From: CAG-103 sp905215475
GTDB taxonomy: Bacteria; Bacillota; Clostridia; Oscillospirales; Oscillospiraceae
DNA length: 64,000 nucleotides
NCBI GenBank assembly: GCA_905215475.1
Contig: CAJMPW010000001.1
Location: 372,001-436,000 of the forward strand
Direction of reading: 5' to 3'
The translations under genes were made by a program, and so were the position numbers. This document shows, piece after piece, positions 60,273-64,000 of this stretch (its first letter is position 1; every line of letters starts with the position of its first letter). Below the pieces are notes generated by a model, which was not told the origin of the DNA, did not search any database, and saw only the letters and a list, made by a program, of their open reading frames with translations.

Positions 60273-61517
60273 TTGAAGAGAAGGAACAGGCCGCTCTGCG
60301 AAACACCGCGCAACGGGTATTTTTGCGGGTCGGACAAGTATCTCCGCCTGCAGGAGCATACCATTCGCGAGGAGCTGTTCCCCATTATGGAAGTGGACAG
60401 TTATTTTATACTGGTCCGCGAGGGCAGCGGCAGCTTTATCATCAACGGCGAGGAATTTCCCGTGCGTCCGGGCTGCGTTGCATGGATCCAATGCTCTCAG
60501 GTGCTGACGATCTGCCCGGAATTCGGGCAGGCGCTCACGATCTGGGTCGCCGCGTTTGATTATCAGCTTTTGAGCTACTATATGTTCAACCAGATCACCA
60601 ACCTGCGCGAGGTCGAGATCGTCACCGGCCTGCCCGTCATCGGTCCGGATGGAGATGATATTCAGCAGATCGTGCGCCTGTTTGAGCAGTTCCGCCATCT
60701 GAGCGCGAAAAACAGCTGCGGCTCGGCCGTGATGCGCAGCTCCTATCTGCGCAAGATCGAGCTGCTGTATAACCGCGCCGCTGCGCGGCGCAAGGCGCAG
60801 TATTCGCTGCTGGATATGCCGCTCGGCCGGCGTGCCAGTCTCTATATCGCCACGCACAGTACGGCGGAGCTCACGGCGGCCTCGGTCGCCGAGGCTGTCT
60901 CGTCCGACGCGGATGAGACAGCACTCAATCATGCGCTGCTGGTCGCCACGGGGCTGAATTTCAGCCAGTATGTCAACCGTGTGCGGCTGATCTTGGCCAT
61001 GTCGTACTTTTTGTATGACAGTCTGCCGTTTGACTATGTGTCGTCCATCTCTGGCTTTCATATGAGCATCACGTTCTTCCGCCGCTTCAAGGCGCTGACC
61101 GGCATGACCCCGCAGGGGTATCTCAACGATATGCTCAGCGACGGGAAGGACGGCCGGGTCTACCGCGGCATGATCATGAGCGAGACGCTCATTTCCGCCA
61201 TCAGTTATCTGTATGAGAATATGTCCGAGCCGATCGACGCGGAAAAGATCGCGCGCGATCTCTATACCTCGGAAAACATCCTGCGTGTGCAGCTCAAGAC
61301 GCGCCTGAATTCAAGCTACAAGCAGATCCTGTCGATGTTCCGCGTCCGCTATGCCGAGGCGCTGCTCACGACGACGGATCTGCCGACGGTCGATATCGCC
61401 ATGGAGACGGGCTTCGGCTCTGACCGCACGATGGGCCGCGTGTTCTATGCGCTCAACAAGATGTCGCCGGGCGAGTTCCGCAAGCAGAGAGGACAGGGGA
61501 GGAAGCAGCATGGCTAA
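60273..61517 (+). CDS. AraC-type regulator with tandem HTH domains (candidate bai regulator)
   Basis: 414 residues starting at TTG 60273, nine bases after AAAGGGGG; no ATG in this frame fits the RBS. N-terminal cupin sensor (about residues 25-110: VREGSGSFIINGEEFPVRPG), then two AraC HTH regions: one around 195-290 ending TGMTPQGYLN, a second around 306-410 with VDIAMETGFGSDRTMGRVF and MSPGEFRK. Doubling of the DNA-binding unit is unusual. It lies between baiH and the baiA-baiB genes and overlaps a cupin gene. AraC-family proteins regulate bai genes in C. scindens as I recall, which fits this position. Confidence 0.88.
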   Translation: MKRRNRPLCETPRNGYFCGSDKYLRLQEHTIREELFPIMEVDSYFILVREGSGSFIINGEEFPVRPGCVAWIQCSQVLTICPEFGQALTIWVAAFDYQLLSYYMFNQITNLREVEIVTGLPVIGPDGDDIQQIVRLFEQFRHLSAKNSCGSAVMRSSYLRKIELLYNRAAARRKAQYSLLDMPLGRRASLYIATHSTAELTAASVAEAVSSDADETALNHALLVATGLNFSQYVNRVRLILAMSYFLYDSLPFDYVSSISGFHMSITFFRRFKALTGMTPQGYLNDMLSDGKDGRVYRGMIMSETLISAISYLYENMSEPIDAEKIARDLYTSENILRVQLKTRLNSSYKQILSMFRVRYAEALLTTTDLPTVDIAMETGFGSDRTMGRVFYALNKMSPGEFRKQRGQGRKQHG

Positions 61518-62097
61518 TGAACGTTCATCCGGATCGGCGTTTTTCAGCGCCAAGGACGAGAAGTCCGTTCTGGCCGGCGCGCACGACTATTTCGTCAACA
61601 ATGTCCTGCCGAGCGATGTCAAGGCGTGCGTGCGCAAGATCCAGGCGCCGACGCTCTATGTCAACAACCACGACGAGACGTTCCTGCTCGTGCGCAGCGG
61701 CCACGGCACGCTCACGGTCAACGGGCTGGATTATCCGCTCAAGCCGGACACGCTCGTCAACCTCGGACCGTTTCACCGCTATCGCTATCAGCCGGACAAG
61801 GGGGAGACGCTCGAGATCGCCGAGAGCCGCATGAACAGCGGCACGTATGTCTATCTCGTGGCGAATCCCTATATGAAATTCGAGCAGTTTTATGTCCCGT
61901 CCGAGCCGCCGGTCGTGGCGCTGCACGGCCTGTATGCCGAGATCGCCAACGACGCCATGCGCGGCATCCTCACCGAGACGGAGCGGCAGTCGCCCGATCA
62001 GCTCCAGCTGTGCTTTTGCTACATGATGGATCTGCTCGGCATCGTGACCGAGAAGATGCCGCGGGAATATTTTCACCAGAGCCCCGGTCAGGCGTAG
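61510..62097 (+). CDS. Stand-alone cupin sensor-like protein
   Basis: 195 residues starting inside the stop of the AraC gene (8-base overlap), so translation is coupled. It has the same cupin type as the AraC N-terminus (LVRSGHGTLTVNGLDYPLKPD, TLVNLGPFHRYRYQPDKGE) but no HTH domain follows. It could therefore bind the same ligand and modulate the AraC protein, or be a truncated regulator. No catalytic motif seen. Followed by a hairpin terminator. Confidence 0.82.
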   Translation: MANERSSGSAFFSAKDEKSVLAGAHDYFVNNVLPSDVKACVRKIQAPTLYVNNHDETFLLVRSGHGTLTVNGLDYPLKPDTLVNLGPFHRYRYQPDKGETLEIAESRMNSGTYVYLVANPYMKFEQFYVPSEPPVVALHGLYAEIANDAMRGILTETERQSPDQLQLCFCYMMDLLGIVTEKMPREYFHQSPGQA

Positions 62098-62123
62098 GAA
62101 TCGACAGAAAATATCGTCAATGT

Positions 62124-62174
62124 CAACAAAGCCTCAAAAGCGACAGCAGTCGTCTTTTGAGGCTTTGTCAGTTT
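62124..62174 (+). terminator. Terminator after the AraC-cupin pair
   Basis: ACAAAGCCTCAAAAG, internal CGAC/GTCG stem tip, CTTTTGAGGCTTTGT, then CAGTTTT. Confidence 0.7.
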
Positions 62175-62260
62175 TGCCACGAAATCTGTTGTGAAATCTA
62201 ATTTTTTGTCGTTTTTTACGATAGCAAAACAGGAGGCAACGCCCGAAAGAAAATCAAATC

Positions 62261-62336
62261 TAATGTTAAAATATTATCGTTCCTTAACAAAAGCATAACT
62301 GCTGGTGTGTGTCCGGGGGGACGGGAAACCTCCGGA
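62261..62336 (+). promoter_or_regulatory. Putative baiA-baiB promoter and inverted-repeat leader
   Basis: TGTTAAAAT (extended -10-like) at about 62263-62271, then TCCGGGGGGACGGGAAACC with TCCGGA (62312-62336), an imperfect palindrome whose RNA can form an eight-pair stem with one G-U. The same module precedes baiCD. Confidence 0.5.
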
Positions 62337-62374
62337 AAAAGTCAAAGATTTGCGTTAAGAAAGGACAAAGAATC

Positions 62375-63142
62375 ATGTTTGAAAATGAATTCAAAGGCAA
62401 AGTCGTTCTGGTAACCGGCGGCAGCCGCGGCATTGGTTTCGCAGCCGTCAAGGGCTTCCTCGCGGGTGGCGCGAAGGTCTACTTCCTCAGCCACTACGAA
62501 GAGACCGGCGCCAAGGCGCTGGCCGCCCTCAAGGAGATCAACCCCGACTACGAGGTCATGACCAAGGCGATCGATCTGTGCGACTACAAGGCCGTGCAGG
62601 AGCTGTATAAAGAGATCATTGCCAAGTGGGGCCGTCTGGACGTGCTCGTCAACAACGCCGGCACCGACAACAGCACCTGGCTGACCAAGCTCAAGCAGTC
62701 CGAGTGGGATGCTGTCTGCAACCTGAACATGAAGGGCCCCTACACCATGATGAAGTACGCGATCCCGCACCTGATCAAGACCAAGGGCTGCGTCGTCAAT
62801 ACCGCTTCCGTCGCCGGTGTCTACGGCTGCCCGACCGGCCTGCCGTACCCCGCCAGCAAGGCTGCCCTGATCGCCATGACCAAGTCCGTCGCTTATTCCT
62901 TCGCCGACAGGGGCGTGCGTGTCAACGCGGTCGCTCCGGGCGTTGTCAACACCGACATGGTCGCCAATATGCCGCAGTTCGCTAAGGACTCCGTCGGTGA
63001 TACCATCCCGATGAAGCGCTTTGCCGAGCCCGAGGACATTGCCAACGGCATCCTGTTCCTGTCCTCCAGCGCCGCATCCTACGTCACCGGCGTCTGCCTG
63101 CAGATCGACGGCGGCTACCGTCCGAACAACCTGCCGAAGTAA
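62375..63142 (+). CDS. BaiA-like bile acid 3-alpha-hydroxysteroid dehydrogenase
   Basis: 255 residues from ATG 62375 (AAAGGA ten bases upstream). SDR fold: TGGSRGIG at residues 14-21, NNAGTDNS, NTASVAGVYGC with Ser145, YPASK with Tyr158/Lys162, and PGVVNTDM after the fold core. NTASV, YPASK, VAPGVVNTDM and the GYRP C-terminus are the pattern I recall for BaiA2. In that role it oxidises the 3-alpha-hydroxyl of the bile acid CoA thioester. Upstream of baiB by 84 bp; a GGGCGGGCGGG hairpin lies between. Confidence 0.85.
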   Translation: MFENEFKGKVVLVTGGSRGIGFAAVKGFLAGGAKVYFLSHYEETGAKALAALKEINPDYEVMTKAIDLCDYKAVQELYKEIIAKWGRLDVLVNNAGTDNSTWLTKLKQSEWDAVCNLNMKGPYTMMKYAIPHLIKTKGCVVNTASVAGVYGCPTGLPYPASKAALIAMTKSVAYSFADRGVRVNAVAPGVVNTDMVANMPQFAKDSVGDTIPMKRFAEPEDIANGILFLSSSAASYVTGVCLQIDGGYRPNNLPK

Positions 63143-63226
63143 TTTTCCAAAGCCGCTGATCCCGCCCGCCGCGGGCGGGCGGGAGGCGGCATATGCCAAA
63201 TTCAGTGCTGTCAGGAAGTGATGGAG

Positions 63227-64000
63227 ATGCGCACGCAGCATTTTAACATTTTCAATACCGGGACGGAGAGCTTCTTTACCCCCGGCACGCAGCTGGCGAA
63301 CATCGCCCGCGTGAAGCCGGACGCTCCGGCGGTCATCTACGTTTCCCCGGAAAACAAGGAGACGGTCATGACATGGCAGGAGCTCCACGAGCTCTCGAAC
63401 CGCATTGCATGGTATCTGCTCGATCAGGGCATCGGCCCGGGTAAGAGCGTGCTCGCCGCGCTGCCGAATATTCCGACGCACATCGCGCTTGCGTTCGGCA
63501 TCTGGAAGACCGGCGCGTGTTATGTTCCGGTCTCGAACCGTGCGCCGCAGCGCAACCTTATGGAGATCTGCACCTGCGTCTCCCCGGCGCTCGTCATCAC
63601 CAACCGCAAAAAGCCCGACGGCTATCCCAGCCTGAGCACGGCAGAGCTCAAAACGCTGTGCGCGCAGTGCTCTGCGCAGCTGCCGCCCGATGTGCTGGCC
63701 ATCCCCAACCTTGCCAACTGCTCCGGAGGCACGACGGGGACGACCAAGGTCATCGAGCAGGATATGCCCGCAGGGGAGAGCGACGAAGGGCTGCGGACAT
63801 GGTTCGCCGTGTCCGGTATGCGCTTTGAGATGCGCCAGCTGCTTGCAGGCCCGCTGTTTCACGGCGCGCCGCATTCGGCGGCCTTCAACGGGCTCTACTG
63901 CGGCAACACGCTCGTCATGCCGGCCAAGCTCGACGCCGAGACGATCGTGCGGCTCATCAAAAAGTACCGCATCGAGTATGTCCAGATGGTGCCGACGCTC
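63227..64000 (+). CDS. baiB: Bile acid-CoA ligase (BaiB), N-terminal part; runs off the window
   Basis: 258 residues visible from ATG 63227; a start two codons earlier is too close to AGGAAG. Activates bile acids with ATP and CoA. Aligns by memory with C. scindens BaiB: HFNIFNTGTESFFTPGTQL, TWQELHELSNRIAWYLLDQG, IWKTGACYVPVSNRAP, the AMP-binding NLANCSGGTTGTTKVI (P-loop-like) and LLAGPLFHGAPHSAAFNGLY with KKYRIEYVQMVPT at the edge. Same strand as baiA and probably co-transcribed. The C-terminal half, and whatever follows, is outside. Confidence 0.92.
   Translation, partial: MRTQHFNIFNTGTESFFTPGTQLANIARVKPDAPAVIYVSPENKETVMTWQELHELSNRIAWYLLDQGIGPGKSVLAALPNIPTHIALAFGIWKTGACYVPVSNRAPQRNLMEICTCVSPALVITNRKKPDGYPSLSTAELKTLCAQCSAQLPPDVLAIPNLANCSGGTTGTTKVIEQDMPAGESDEGLRTWFAVSGMRFEMRQLLAGPLFHGAPHSAAFNGLYCGNTLVMPAKLDAETIVRLIKKYRIEYVQMVPTL

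Noticed and set aside
1..64000. CRISPR array
   Set aside because: No regularly spaced short repeats seen anywhere in the window; no cas-type proteins.
38174..64000. BaiG-type bile acid transporter and bile salt hydrolase
   Set aside because: No MFS-type or Ntn-hydrolase protein found in this part; the SSS symporter is a different family, so no claim of bile acid transport is made.

Overview
The window is about 64 kb of GC-rich DNA from a Gram-positive Clostridia-type bacterium, most likely Oscillospirales/Oscillospiraceae. Evidence: strong AGGAGG ribosome binding sites, many ATGA start/stop overlaps, a YaaL/BofA pair as in sporulating Firmicutes, a clostridial-type topoisomerase B/A pair, YitT, DUF3793 and AraM proteins, and CCA-encoded tRNAs. 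Assignment is from protein character only; there is no rRNA here.

Region 1 (1-25.5 kb) is mostly housekeeping: the 3' end of ribF, a DnaQ-type exonuclease, ddl-murF, small membrane proteins flanked by two copies of a ~190-bp non-coding repeat, yaaL-bofA, a topoisomerase B/A pair, YitT, a lipoprotein, tRNA-Gly, a COG2509 flavoprotein, an iron alcohol dehydrogenase, PAP2 phosphatase, AraM, and the compact run uvrB-polA-rimI-tsaD-radC. Region 2 (25.5-38 kb) holds tRNA-Thr, an AraC regulator with DUF3793 and flavodoxin, a macro-domain/HTH fusion, a gamma-glutamylcyclotransferase sharing a C-terminal module with its neighbour, recG-mpg, apbE, tRNA-Arg, and a TetR regulator with two matching palindromic operators controlling a membrane-protein pair, the second of which is frameshifted.

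Region 3 (38-64 kb) is the striking part: a bile-acid 7-dehydroxylation (bai)-like locus in an unusual arrangement. By recalled similarity to Clostridium scindens proteins, 55462-57387 is BaiCD, 54885-55418 is BaiE (Tyr30, Asp35 and His83 all present), 58010-60001 is BaiH, 62375-63142 is BaiA-like and the gene running off the right edge is BaiB. A BaiF/CaiB-type CoA-transferase, a second SDR and a LysR regulator form a satellite at 38.2-41.5 kb. Two further SnoaL-fold proteins (52.6-53.7 kb) are candidates for additional dehydratases or isomerases. Regulation appears to involve an AraC protein with tandem HTH domains overlapping a stand-alone cupin sensor gene, and a shared promoter plus inverted-repeat module upstream of both baiCD and baiA.

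The bai genes are not in the familiar single operon: baiCD-baiE head a ~16-kb same-strand series (57.4 down to 41.5 kb) that continues into four sugar-transfer-type ATP-grasp ligases, a TupA-like ATP-grasp, an opine dehydrogenase, two GT2 glycosyltransferases, a pyruvyl-transferase-like protein, a Na+/solute symporter with a 34-residue partner, and rmlC-rmlD. Together these suggest a steroid/bile-acid reductive module physically merged with a cell-surface glycan decoration module. No baiG-type transporter and no bile salt hydrolase are visible in the window.
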